Assembly (NCBI GenBank): GCA_963693035.2
Contig: CAXMMQ010000006.1
Coordinates: 434,001 to 498,000 of the forward strand
Direction of reading: 5' to 3'
DNA length: 64,000 nucleotides
Source: Lichenicoccus sp963693035
Lineage (GTDB): Bacteria; Pseudomonadota; Alphaproteobacteria; Acetobacterales; Acetobacteraceae
A model generated the notes under the pieces. The model had not been told where the DNA came from and did not search any database. It saw nothing but the letters and a program-made list of their open reading frames with translations. Below are positions 8,586 to 15,762 of the stretch, one piece after another; the first letter of the stretch is position 1; every line of letters begins with the position of its first letter. Made by a program: the position numbers and the translations under genes.

Positions 8586-8842
8586 GAGCAGGAAACTACA
8601 GCTGCGTCATCACCGCCATCCGCCGCAAGCAACCCCGGGCCTCGGACCTGCGCACGGTGACCTTCGTGTGGGCCGGGATGACCGTCGGCTGGCGGATGCG
8701 GCTGATCAGATCGTCGAACCGGGAGAAGAACCCCTCGAAGCCATAGCCGACGTGAGCTCATCCTGGATCTCGGTATTTATCCTACCTGCCGATGCGCGCT
8801 CATCCGGGCTCCAGTCGGCGGACCTTTTGTTCGCAGTCGTCG
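8586..8842. other. Intergenic stretch with a short gene remnant
   Basis: Together with the palindromic element that follows, this makes a gap of about 360 bases without an intact gene. On the minus strand 8596-8757 is open for 53 codons and looks protein-like (GYGFEGFFSRFDDLISRI), ending at a stop, but no start codon exists before the preceding in-frame stop. I read it as the tail of a decayed gene of unknown identity. No clear promoter or terminator for cobA is seen here. Confidence 0.3.
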
Positions 8843-8948
8843 CTAGAACAGCATCCGATCACTTGGGATCGCTGCGCGATGCCAAGTGTCGGATAAAGCT
8901 GCCCTATTAAACGACAAGCGGAGCATGATTGATCGGATCATGCTCTAG
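8843..8948. repeat. Palindromic RIME-like intergenic element
   Basis: A 106-base element bounded by CTAGA at 8843 and TCTAG at 8948. Its ends are imperfect inverted repeats (CTAGAaCAgcATCCGATCA against CTAGAGCATGATCCGATCA). Inside are two strong hairpins: ATCCGATCACTTGG pairs with CCAAGTGTCGGAT (8853-8894), and GAGCATGAT pairs perfectly with ATCATGCTC (8921-8945, 7-base loop). Such CTAG-bounded palindromic repeats resemble the intergenic mosaic elements of rhizobia. The right end supplies the TAG stop codon of the adenosyltransferase gene and may also act as its terminator. Confidence 0.6.
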
Positions 8949-9529
8949 AAGTCGAACGCCGCTCCCCGCTGCCAGAGTACATCCGCCCGACCGTTGTCGT
9001 TGAGGTGCCGTGCCAGCACGAACAGGTAGTCGGACAGCCGGTTGAGCAGCCGGATGACGGCGCCGTTCACATCCTCGGCGGCGGCCAGCGACACCACCCG
9101 GCGCTCGGCCCGGCGCATCACCGTTCGCGCCACATGCGCCTGCGCCGCCGCCATGCTGCCAGCGGGCAGCACGAAGCTGTCGAGCGGCGACTGGTGTTCA
9201 AGCAGCGCGGTGATCTGCGCCTCGATCAAGGCGAGAGGCCGGTCGTCCAGACGCAGGGTCGCCCCCATCGCACCAGGCACGCACAGGTCGGCGCCAACAT
9301 CGAACAGCAGGCTCTGGATACGCACCAGAACCGCGTCCTGCGGATGCTGGGTGCCGAGCGAGGCGCGCAATACCCCAAGGCAGGCGTTCGCCTCGTCCAC
9401 GGTGCCATAGGCTTCGACGCGCAGGCTGTCCTTGGGCCGACGGCTACCGTCGCCGAGCGAGGTCTGCCCGGCATCGCCGCCGCGGGTGACGACGCTGTCG
9501 ATACGCAGGCCGCGGGCTGGCGAGGTCAT
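8945..9529 (-). CDS. pduO: Cob(I)yrinic acid a,c-diamide adenosyltransferase, PduO type
   Basis: Transfers adenosyl from ATP to cob(I)alamin to make coenzyme B12. The 194-residue protein shows the N-terminal ATP-binding TRGGDAGQTSLGDGSR, AYGTVDEANACLG, DVGADLCVP and the C-terminal RRAERRVVSL and LNRLSDYLFVLAR motifs typical of the PduO/MMAB family. It starts with ATG overlapping the stop of the ABM protein. Its stop codon is the TAG inside the terminal CTAG of a palindromic element, so the extreme 3' end may have been shaped by that element. Confidence 0.93.
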   Translation of the reverse strand: MTSPARGLRIDSVVTRGGDAGQTSLGDGSRRPKDSLRVEAYGTVDEANACLGVLRASLGTQHPQDAVLVRIQSLLFDVGADLCVPGAMGATLRLDDRPLALIEAQITALLEHQSPLDSFVLPAGSMAAAQAHVARTVMRRAERRVVSLAAAEDVNGAVIRLLNRLSDYLFVLARHLNDNGRADVLWQRGAAFDF

Positions 9530-9849
9530 GGCTTGTCGACGGTCTGCAGCACCTCGAAACCCTCGAATTGCGGCGGCCCGAGATAGGAGGGCCGGTTGAC
9601 GGTCTGTCCAGCATCGCGATGCGCCTGGCGGAACGCGTCCGACTGCGTCCAGTCCTCGAATTGTGCCTTGGAGGACCAGACCGTGTGGGAGGCATAGAGC
9701 ACGTGGTCGTCGGCGGCCGGGCCGCGCAGCAGGTGGAACACCTCGAAGCCCGGCACGTCACGCAGCCGGGAATCCCGGCTCAGCCACATCTCCTCGAAGG
9801 CGCCCTCCGACCCCAGGGCCACGCGGAACCGGTTCATCGCGATATACAT
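9526..9849 (-). CDS. Antibiotic biosynthesis monooxygenase (ABM) domain protein
   Basis: A 107-residue single-domain protein of the dimeric alpha-beta barrel (ABM) fold, which includes IsdG/HmuQ-type heme oxygenases and quinol monooxygenases. Typical pieces are MYIAMNRFRV, EEMWLSRDSRL, GFEVFHLL, SHTVWSSKAQFEDWTQS and the C-terminal FEGFEVLQ. An IsdG-like heme-degrading role would suit the conserved N and W positions and would fit the tetrapyrrole-related neighbour, but this is inference. The ATG at 9849 has a GGAGAG ribosome site. It is coupled (ATGA) to pduO. Confidence 0.82.
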   Translation of the reverse strand: MYIAMNRFRVALGSEGAFEEMWLSRDSRLRDVPGFEVFHLLRGPAADDHVLYASHTVWSSKAQFEDWTQSDAFRQAHRDAGQTVNRPSYLGPPQFEGFEVLQTVDKP

Positions 9850-9926
9850 GACGCTGCTCTCCTGCTGCCTGAACACGAACGGCCGCTGCACGAGGCAGCG
9901 GCCGCCGAGGTCGAGACGTTTACGGC

Positions 9927-10511
9927 CTACGAAGCGCTGGTGTGGTGGTGGTGCATCATGTGGTGGTGCATGCCGCCCATGCCGGCGAGCGCCTTGGCGC
10001 GGTCCAGGTGCATCTGCACGACCGGGATGGTCTGCGTCGCGAAGTTCTTGAGATCCGGATCGGTGCCGCTGGAGGCCTCGGTCTGGAACGCGCTCAGCAT
10101 CGCCTCGTGGCCCTTGATCTGGCCCTGCAGGTAGTCATGGTCGAACTTGTGACCGTGCTCGCCCTGCAGCTTGGTCAGCATCGCCTGCTGCTCGTCGCTG
10201 AGGGTGGTCGGCAGCGTACCGCCCTTGGTGGTGACGAGCTGCTTGAGTTGGTCGTCGTTGGCGGTGTGGTCGGAGACCATCTTCTCGGCGAAGGTCTTGA
10301 TCCCCTTGCTGTGCGAGGTGGTGTCGGCGAGCTGCCCCATCTGCACCTCTGCCATCCCGCCCTGCGCCGCGGTCTGGATGAAGCTGGCATCGTTGGCGGC
10401 GATCGGCGGCGGCGCCGGCGGCGGCGGCGGAGGAGCCGGCGGCTTGGTGTCGGCACAGGCGGCGAGTGGCAGGAGCGCGAGGGCAAGGCCCCAGCGGACG
10501 GTGCGGTTCAT
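9927..10511 (-). CDS. DUF4142 lipoprotein
   Basis: A 194-residue exported protein. A lipobox LLPLAAC near residues 14-20 predicts lipidation, and it is followed by a proline-rich tether (PPAPPPPPPAPPP). The rest is the helical DUF4142 domain (NDASFIQTAAQGGMAEVQMG, TFAEKMVSDHT, HDYLQGQIKGHEAM). The tail is His- and Met-rich (MGGMHHHMMHHHH), which could bind metal. Function of the family is unknown; members are often stress-related in alphaproteobacteria. An AGGAA ribosome site precedes the ATG, and an inverted repeat lies 70 bases upstream. Confidence 0.88.
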   Translation of the reverse strand: MNRTVRWGLALALLPLAACADTKPPAPPPPPPAPPPIAANDASFIQTAAQGGMAEVQMGQLADTTSHSKGIKTFAEKMVSDHTANDDQLKQLVTTKGGTLPTTLSDEQQAMLTKLQGEHGHKFDHDYLQGQIKGHEAMLSAFQTEASSGTDPDLKNFATQTIPVVQMHLDRAKALAGMGGMHHHMMHHHHTSAS

Positions 10512-10580
10512 GAAGCGGCGTTCCTTTTGGAAGAGACGTATCCGTGGCTGCGTTGCAACGTCATAACGTGCACGCCGTTC

Positions 10581-10595
10581 TGTCCGCCGCGGACA
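10581..10595. promoter_or_regulatory. 15-bp inverted repeat upstream of the DUF4142 gene
   Basis: A perfect dyad, TGTCCGC-C-GCGGACA, in the 115-base gap between the proline iminopeptidase stop and the DUF4142 lipoprotein start. It is a candidate operator for the lipoprotein gene. It could also form a small hairpin in the iminopeptidase transcript tail, though no T-run follows. No regulator can be assigned from the sequence. Confidence 0.35.
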
Positions 10596-10626
10596 AAACT
10601 CGCTTTGTCGCGTAATCGAACCGAAA

Positions 10627-11577
10627 TCAACCGTTTTCGCGCATGCGCTCCACTGCCTGCACCAGGGCACGGCGGATTCCGGGCTCCAGCGCCGAGTGCC
10701 CGGCATCCGCCACCACGTTCAGCTTCGCCGCGCCCCAGCATTGCGCGATCTGGAAGGCGCTGCGGGCCGGGCAGATCATGTCGTAGCGGCCCTGCACGAT
10801 CTCGCCGGGCACCTGCGCGATCCGGTCCATGCCGGCCAGCAGCCCCGCCGGCGGCAGGAACAGCCGGTTGGCGAAGTAGTGCGCCTCTATGCGCGCGAGA
10901 CCGAGCGCCGCCCGATCGCGGGCGAAGCCGAGCACGGTGGCCGGCGTCGGCAGCAGCGTCGAGCAGGTGCCCTCGTACATCGACCAGGCGCGCGAGGCCG
11001 GAAGATGCACCGACGGGTCTGGATCGGTCAGGCGCGACAGGTAGCCGCCGAGCAGGTCGCCGCGCTCCTCCTCCGGCAGGTGACCGGCAAAGGCCGCGTG
11101 CGCGTCCGGGAAGATCTGTTCCAGGCCGTACAGGAACCAGGCCAGTTCCTCCGGGCGACCGAGGAAGATGCCGCGCAGCACCAGCCCGCTCACCCGGTCG
11201 GGATGCGCCTGCGCGTACGACAGGCCGAGCGTCGAGCCCCAGGAGCCGCCGAACAGCAGCCATTTCCCGATGCCGAGCAGATCACGAAGCTGTTCGATGT
11301 CGCGCAGCAGGGCGGGCGTGGTGTTCGCGGCGATGCTGCCCTGCGGACGCGAACGCCCGGCGCCGCGCTGGTCGAACAGCACCACGCGCCAGTACGCCGG
11401 GTCGAAGAAGCGGCGATGCACCGCGCCCGCGCCGGCGCCGGGGCCGCCATGCAGGAACAAAGCGGGCCTGCCATGCGGGGAGCCGACCTGCTCCCAGTAG
11501 ATCGAGTGTCCGCCTTCCACCGCAAGGTAGCCGGTCTCGTAGGGTTCGATTTCCGGGAACAGTTCGGCACGCGCCAT
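10627..11577 (-). CDS. pip: Proline iminopeptidase
   Basis: Alpha/beta-hydrolase that releases N-terminal proline from peptides. The 316-residue protein matches the monomeric bacterial family (about 310-320). Motifs are the oxyanion-hole HGGPGAGAG, FDQRGAGRS, the nucleophile elbow GGSWGSTLGL near residue 110, an acidic residue in VQGRYDMICP and the final His in VADAGHSALEPG. The ATG at 11577 has a weak ribosome site, and TATAGT lies 6 bases before it, so a leaderless or near-leaderless transcript is possible. Divergent from the DUF423 gene 45 bases away. Confidence 0.93.
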   Translation of the reverse strand: MARAELFPEIEPYETGYLAVEGGHSIYWEQVGSPHGRPALFLHGGPGAGAGAVHRRFFDPAYWRVVLFDQRGAGRSRPQGSIAANTTPALLRDIEQLRDLLGIGKWLLFGGSWGSTLGLSYAQAHPDRVSGLVLRGIFLGRPEELAWFLYGLEQIFPDAHAAFAGHLPEEERGDLLGGYLSRLTDPDPSVHLPASRAWSMYEGTCSTLLPTPATVLGFARDRAALGLARIEAHYFANRLFLPPAGLLAGMDRIAQVPGEIVQGRYDMICPARSAFQIAQCWGAAKLNVVADAGHSALEPGIRRALVQAVERMRENG

Positions 11578-11622
11578 GCCGCAACTATACGCATCCCTGC
11601 CGGGGCAGCTAGAAGCGCCGCG

Positions 11623-12027
11623 ATGCACCCCTCCCCGGCACCGTCCCGTATCTGGTTTGCCGCGGGAGCCCTGCTCGGCCTGCTGACCGTGGCAGGCGCC
11701 GCGCTGTCGGCGCACCTGCCCGACCGGCTGCTGGCACCAGGCGGGCGGGAGAGCCTGCGCGCGGCGGTGCAGATCCTCGGCTGGCATGCGGCTGCCCTGC
11801 TTGCCGCTTCGCTCTGGATGCGCGACGCGGCCTGGCGCCGGATGGTACATGCCGCTTGCCTGTGCCTGCTGGCCGGCACCGCCTGCTTCTGCATCGGCGT
11901 CTGCGTGCCCGCCCTGCGGGGACCGCATCTCGGACCTCTCGCGCCCACTGGCGGGATCCTGCAGATGGCCGGCTGGCTGCTGCTGGCGATCTTGGCGTTC
12001 GGCGGTTTGCGCCGGAACACCGGCTGA
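11623..12027 (+). CDS. DUF423 family small membrane protein
   Basis: A 134-residue inner-membrane protein with four hydrophobic segments (near residues 11-29, 49-68, 75-94 and 112-128). The layout and the C-terminal APTGGILQMAGWLLLAI match DUF423 (YgdD-like) proteins, of unknown function. The first segment lacks the usual GAFGAH motif and has ALSAHLPD instead, so it is a divergent member. Its stop overlaps the start of the rRNA methyltransferase gene (TGATG), as in other genomes where a DUF423 gene sits next to rlmM. Confidence 0.75.
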   Translation: MHPSPAPSRIWFAAGALLGLLTVAGAALSAHLPDRLLAPGGRESLRAAVQILGWHAAALLAASLWMRDAAWRRMVHAACLCLLAGTACFCIGVCVPALRGPHLGPLAPTGGILQMAGWLLLAILAFGGLRRNTG

Positions 12028-12962
12028 TGCAGCCGATCCGCGCCGCCTACCTTGCCGACGAGGTGACGCAGCCGGTGCTGGCGGAGGAGCTGGCCCGGCT
12101 CGGAGTCACGGTGCAGGACTGGCACGGGCTGCTCGCGCTGTCGCCCGATCCGCCGCACGCCTCGGTCTGGGCGCTCGATGTTTGGACCGGGCCTGAACTG
12201 GTCGGGTGCGGCTCGATCGGCCTCGCGGCGACGGCGCTGCGCGACCGGCAGCGCAACTGGAGCCTGTATGCGGCCACCCACCACCGTCGCTGTGCGCTGA
12301 TCGAGGCGCGCCTGCCGCCGGTGAAGGCGGCGCCGCTGCGCTTCCCGGCGCCGATGCCGACCGCGCCGTTGGGGGCATGGACCCTGCTCGCCCCAGACCG
12401 GCTGCTGCTGAGCCCGCGCAAGACCAGTCCGTTCGTGAACGGCGCCTGCCACTTCGTTGAGGACCGCACCGGACCGCCGTCGCGCGCATACCTCAAGCTG
12501 TGGGAGGCCTGCACCCGCCTGGGCACGCATCCCGCCCGGGGTGACCGCTGCCTCGATCTCGGGGCGGCTCCCGGTGGCTGGAGCTGGGCGCTGGCGCAGC
12601 TCGGGGCCGAGGTGATCGCGATCGACAAGGCGGATCTCGCGCCCGAGGTGACTGCGTTGCCGAACGTGACGCTCCGGCGCGGGAGCGCGTTCGGCCTGGA
12701 CCCGCAACAGGAACCCGAGGCCGACTGGCTGTTCAGCGACGTGATCGCCTATCCGGAGCGCCTGCTGGGCCTGGTGACGCGCTGGATCGAAGCGGGGCGC
12801 ACCCGGCGCATCGTCTGCAGCATCAAGTTCCAGGGCAGCACTGATTTTGCCGTCTCCGATCGCTTCGCGGCGATCCCGGGTGCCACGCTCATGCATCTGG
12901 CGCACAACAAGCACGAGCTGACCTTCATGTGGTCGCGGCCGCGGTCCGGAGCCGCTTCATAG
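12027..12962 (+). CDS. rlmM: RlmM-like 23S rRNA 2'-O-ribose methyltransferase
   Basis: SAM-dependent methyltransferase of the FtsJ/RrmJ fold. The 311-residue protein has an N-terminal region of about 150 residues (THUMP-like position), then SRAYLKLWEA, the SAM loop LDLGAAPGGWSWAL near residue 175, and residues that could form the K-D-K-E tetrad: K in LSPRKTSPF or AYLKLW, D in FSDVIAYP, K in SIKFQG and E in NKHELT. E. coli RlmM modifies C2498 of 23S rRNA; the exact target here is inferred from family. The last 38 bases overlap the ATP-grasp gene on the other strand. Confidence 0.82.
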   Translation: MQPIRAAYLADEVTQPVLAEELARLGVTVQDWHGLLALSPDPPHASVWALDVWTGPELVGCGSIGLAATALRDRQRNWSLYAATHHRRCALIEARLPPVKAAPLRFPAPMPTAPLGAWTLLAPDRLLLSPRKTSPFVNGACHFVEDRTGPPSRAYLKLWEACTRLGTHPARGDRCLDLGAAPGGWSWALAQLGAEVIAIDKADLAPEVTALPNVTLRRGSAFGLDPQQEPEADWLFSDVIAYPERLLGLVTRWIEAGRTRRIVCSIKFQGSTDFAVSDRFAAIPGATLMHLAHNKHELTFMWSRPRSGAAS

Positions 12963-14112
12963 GCCGCGCGCGACGGTCGATCATCGCCTCGACGGCGCGC
13001 CTGATGCGCCCGGCGGCCCCGGGCGTGCACGGGTCGGGCCCGCTGCGCCGGTCATGCACGATCATGCCGGTCTCGACCTCGAAGACCAGCAGCCTGCCAT
13101 CAGGCATCAGACCGCAATCAAGACCGAAGTAATCGAGCCCGATCCGGTGCGCGAGGGCGTGCAGGGCGTGTCGTGCCGCCGCCGGAAAGACGGTGTCGAG
13201 CGCGTGCAGGAAACGGTTCTCTTCCTGCCGCTTGAGCGGGTCGAGCTCCATGCCGGCATTGTAGTACCAGACCGCCCAGTCGTGGTGGATGCCGAGATGC
13301 AGCGGATAGGGCACGCCGTCCACGAAGACGATGCGATATTTGCGGAACTGCCCGTCCGCACTGCGATAATCGATGAACGGCGACACGGTGAAGCCCGGCG
13401 GGTCGCGATGCCGGCGGTCGTAATCCGCCAGCGCATCCGGATCCGCGATCCGCTCCAGCCCCTGCCCTGCATGCGAGCGCTGCGGCCGGATGATCAGCGG
13501 ATACTCGATCGGCGCGGGATGGAAATGCAGCCGCGCGACATGCTCCGGCACGAGAGCATCGGGCAGGTCGCGCAGTAGCGCGGCGACCCCGGCACGGCCG
13601 AGGCAGGCGATGCGCGCGCCGTCGTTGATCATCGGCGCGCCGATGATCCGGGCGAGCGCATCGGCGGCGCGCAGGGCTGCCCGGTGCTGCTCGTCCTGGG
13701 CGATGGCGATGAACACGCAATCGAACGGCATCGCGCGCACCAGTTCCGGAGGCAGCGCAGCCTTCGGATCGGCCAGCACCAGCGCCGGGTCGGTGATCCA
13801 GAGCGTGTGCAGCAGCGTGCCGTCGTCGAACAGCCGGTCGAGCGGCAGGTTGGCCTGGAAGTCGCCTGGCACGCACAGCATCAGCACGGTTCGGACGCAA
13901 GGACCGGCGACCGCGTGGGGCCGGGTGAAGAACGCGCCCTCGGCGAGTGCGGCGTCGAGATGCGCCAGCGCCGCGTTGCGGTCACCGAGCGCCTGGCAGG
14001 TCTCCCAGAGCATGCGGTGCGCGTCGCGGCGCAACCCGGGATCGAGCGTCGCCGCTTCCAGCAGCAGGCGCGACCGGTCCCAGTGGGCGCGCTCGTCCGT
14101 CGACACCGGCAT
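12925..14112 (-). CDS. ATP-grasp domain protein of unknown substrate
   Basis: A 395-residue cytoplasmic protein. The first 60 residues look helical and TPR-like. The middle holds a small alpha/beta domain (LIIRPQRSHAGQGLERI, the nucleotide-binding part of an ATP-grasp). The C-terminal part has FRKYRIVFVDGVPYPLHL, VWYYNAG and FGLDCGLMPDGRLLVFEVE, which resembles the metal-binding acidic face of carboxylate-amine ligases. It may therefore ligate an amino acid or amine to a carboxylate, but substrates are unknown. The 3' end overlaps rlmM by 38 bases. It starts 64 bases after the thioredoxin stop and may be in the ssuA-thioredoxin transcript. Confidence 0.7.
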   Translation of the reverse strand: MPVSTDERAHWDRSRLLLEAATLDPGLRRDAHRMLWETCQALGDRNAALAHLDAALAEGAFFTRPHAVAGPCVRTVLMLCVPGDFQANLPLDRLFDDGTLLHTLWITDPALVLADPKAALPPELVRAMPFDCVFIAIAQDEQHRAALRAADALARIIGAPMINDGARIACLGRAGVAALLRDLPDALVPEHVARLHFHPAPIEYPLIIRPQRSHAGQGLERIADPDALADYDRRHRDPPGFTVSPFIDYRSADGQFRKYRIVFVDGVPYPLHLGIHHDWAVWYYNAGMELDPLKRQEENRFLHALDTVFPAAARHALHALAHRIGLDYFGLDCGLMPDGRLLVFEVETGMIVHDRRSGPDPCTPGAAGRIRRAVEAMIDRRARPMKRLRTAAATT

Positions 14113-14176
14113 GCCTCACCCTCCGCCCAGGAGGGGATAATGGGCGACGAGGGTTAAGCGGGCATGAACACCGGGC

Positions 14177-14710
14177 TCAGGTGCGGGCGTTCCACTTCCC
14201 GAGCAGGTCGACCACCGCCTGCGACGACATGGTGCGCGCATTGCCCAACGTCAGCGTGCCGTCGGCGTTGAGCAGCTTGCCGTCCGGAGTGATGATCAGC
14301 ACGGTCGGGATCGCCTTGACGACGACGCCGTAGCGCCGGGCGATGTCCATGTTGACGTTGAAATGATCGACATTCACAGAGACCGGTACGAAATTCTGCG
14401 CCACCCAAGGCTGCACCGGCGCCTCCCGCAGCACGCCCGCGAGCATGCGGCAATCCGGACACCAGTTCGCGCCGAAATCGATCAGGACACGGCGGCCGCT
14501 CTGCTTCGCCTGGCGCACCGCCGCATCCACGGCGTCGTGCGCGGCCGCGGGCGTATCATAGGGATGCGTCACCGGCTGCGGCTGTCCCGGCGGCACCTGC
14601 GGCGGCGCGGTCAGCGCCAGGGCAGGACTGGTCAAAGACACCGCCAGGGCCGCCACGGCAAGCAAGGGGGCCAGGAGAGAGGCAGGCTGCATGGGTTGCT
14701 CCGGGTTCAT
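14177..14710 (-). CDS. Secreted thioredoxin-fold protein (WCPDC)
   Basis: A 177-residue protein with an N-terminal signal peptide (hydrophobic core LLAPLLAVAALAVSL) and a thioredoxin domain. The redox motif is WCPDC near residue 85 in FGANWCPDCRML. The cis-Pro region is KAIPTVLII. WCPDC is seen in thioredoxin-like proteins with reductase or isomerase roles in the periplasm. The ATG at 14710 overlaps the ssuA stop (ATGA), so the two are translationally coupled. An alternative ATG at 14692 would shorten the signal peptide by six residues. Confidence 0.82.
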   Translation of the reverse strand: MNPEQPMQPASLLAPLLAVAALAVSLTSPALALTAPPQVPPGQPQPVTHPYDTPAAAHDAVDAAVRQAKQSGRRVLIDFGANWCPDCRMLAGVLREAPVQPWVAQNFVPVSVNVDHFNVNMDIARRYGVVVKAIPTVLIITPDGKLLNADGTLTLGNARTMSSQAVVDLLGKWNART

Positions 14711-15696
14711 GTTGGCGCGTGCCAGACCGCGCGGCTGACGTCCAGCGGCGCCGGGATGAGATGCTGGGCGGCGAAGGTATCGGCGATCTGCTGCTGCTCG
14801 GCGACAACCTCCGGCGTCATCGGCGAGACGCCGAAGCTGAGCCGGTCGATCGCGCGCGCCACCACGCCCGGCGGCAGGCCGGTGTCGGCGGCGAGATACT
14901 GCACCACGCTGCCCTGGTGGGCGCCGGCCCATATGTCGGACCGGTTCAGCTGCCGCAAGGTCTCCTGCACCAGGTCCGGATGCGCCGTGGTGAAGGCGCG
15001 GTCGGCCAGCAGGAACTGCCGGTTCTGCACCAGGCCCTGCGCGGTGGTCAGGATGCGCGGGCTGGAGCCGACCTCGACCGAGGACAGGTAGGGGTCCCAG
15101 ATCGCCCAGGCATCGACACTGCCGGTATCGAAGGCGGGACGTCCGGCGGCGGGCGGCAGATAGACCGGATTGATGTCGGCCGAGGTCAGCCCGGCATGCT
15201 GCAGGGCGCGCAGCAGCAGCCAGTGTACGTTCGAGCCGCGGTTCAGCGCCACCGACTTGCCCTTGAGGTCAGCGAGGCTGGTGATCGGGCTGCCCTTGGG
15301 CACGATCACCGCCTCGCCATGCGGTGCCGGCGGCTCGTGCGCGACATAGACGATGCGGTTGCTGGCGGCCTGCGCGAAGATCGGCGGGGTGTCGCCGGTG
15401 ATGCCGAAATCCAGCGCGCCGGATCCCATCGCCTGCAGCATCTGCGGCCCGGCCGGATGCTCGCTCCACTCGACCCGGTCACCGGTGCTGGCGAGCGCCG
15501 CTTCCAGGTAGCCGGTATGCTTGAGGATGATCAGCGTGCCGTAGCGCTGGTAGCCGATGCGTATGGTGCGTCCGCCGGCGGCCCGGGCACGCTGCACGAA
15601 GGGCGCAGCCAGACCGGCGCCGATGAGCGCGGTCAAGACGGCGCGTCTGTCCGGACTGTGGATCGACCGGCGCGGCGGGGCATTGTATTGATCCAC
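14707..15696 (-). CDS. ssuA: Aliphatic sulfonate ABC transporter, substrate-binding protein
   Basis: Periplasmic solute-binding protein of the SsuA/TauA family. A Tat-like signal (DRRAVLTALIGAGLAAP) is followed by IRIGYQRYGTLIILKHTGYLE, HPAGPQMLQAMGSGALDFGITGDTPPIFAQ and GSNVHWLLLRALQ, characteristic of SsuA. No ATG fits; GTG at 15696 with GAAGG 11 bases upstream gives 329 residues, and another in-frame GTG lies four codons further upstream. The cognate permease and ATPase (ssuC, ssuB) are not next to it, so they must lie elsewhere. Divergent from ssuD. Confidence 0.88.
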   Translation of the reverse strand: MDQYNAPPRRSIHSPDRRAVLTALIGAGLAAPFVQRARAAGGRTIRIGYQRYGTLIILKHTGYLEAALASTGDRVEWSEHPAGPQMLQAMGSGALDFGITGDTPPIFAQAASNRIVYVAHEPPAPHGEAVIVPKGSPITSLADLKGKSVALNRGSNVHWLLLRALQHAGLTSADINPVYLPPAAGRPAFDTGSVDAWAIWDPYLSSVEVGSSPRILTTAQGLVQNRQFLLADRAFTTAHPDLVQETLRQLNRSDIWAGAHQGSVVQYLAADTGLPPGVVARAIDRLSFGVSPMTPEVVAEQQQIADTFAAQHLIPAPLDVSRAVWHAPT

Positions 15697-15706
15697 TGGT
15701 CGATAC
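15685..15706. promoter_or_regulatory. Imperfect inverted repeat at the ssuA start
   Basis: GTATTGATC and GGTCGATAC are inverted (7 of 9 positions) around a 4-base spacer, overlapping the ssuA start codon and 57 bases from ssuD. Position and symmetry suit a regulator controlling the divergent pair, but overlap with the start codon may equally be chance. No sulfur-starvation regulator gene is in the window. Confidence 0.25.
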
Positions 15707-15762
15707 ACCTTCAGGCGCGAGATACACGTGTCTGGGTCGTGATTGGCTCGAAACCGCAACCG

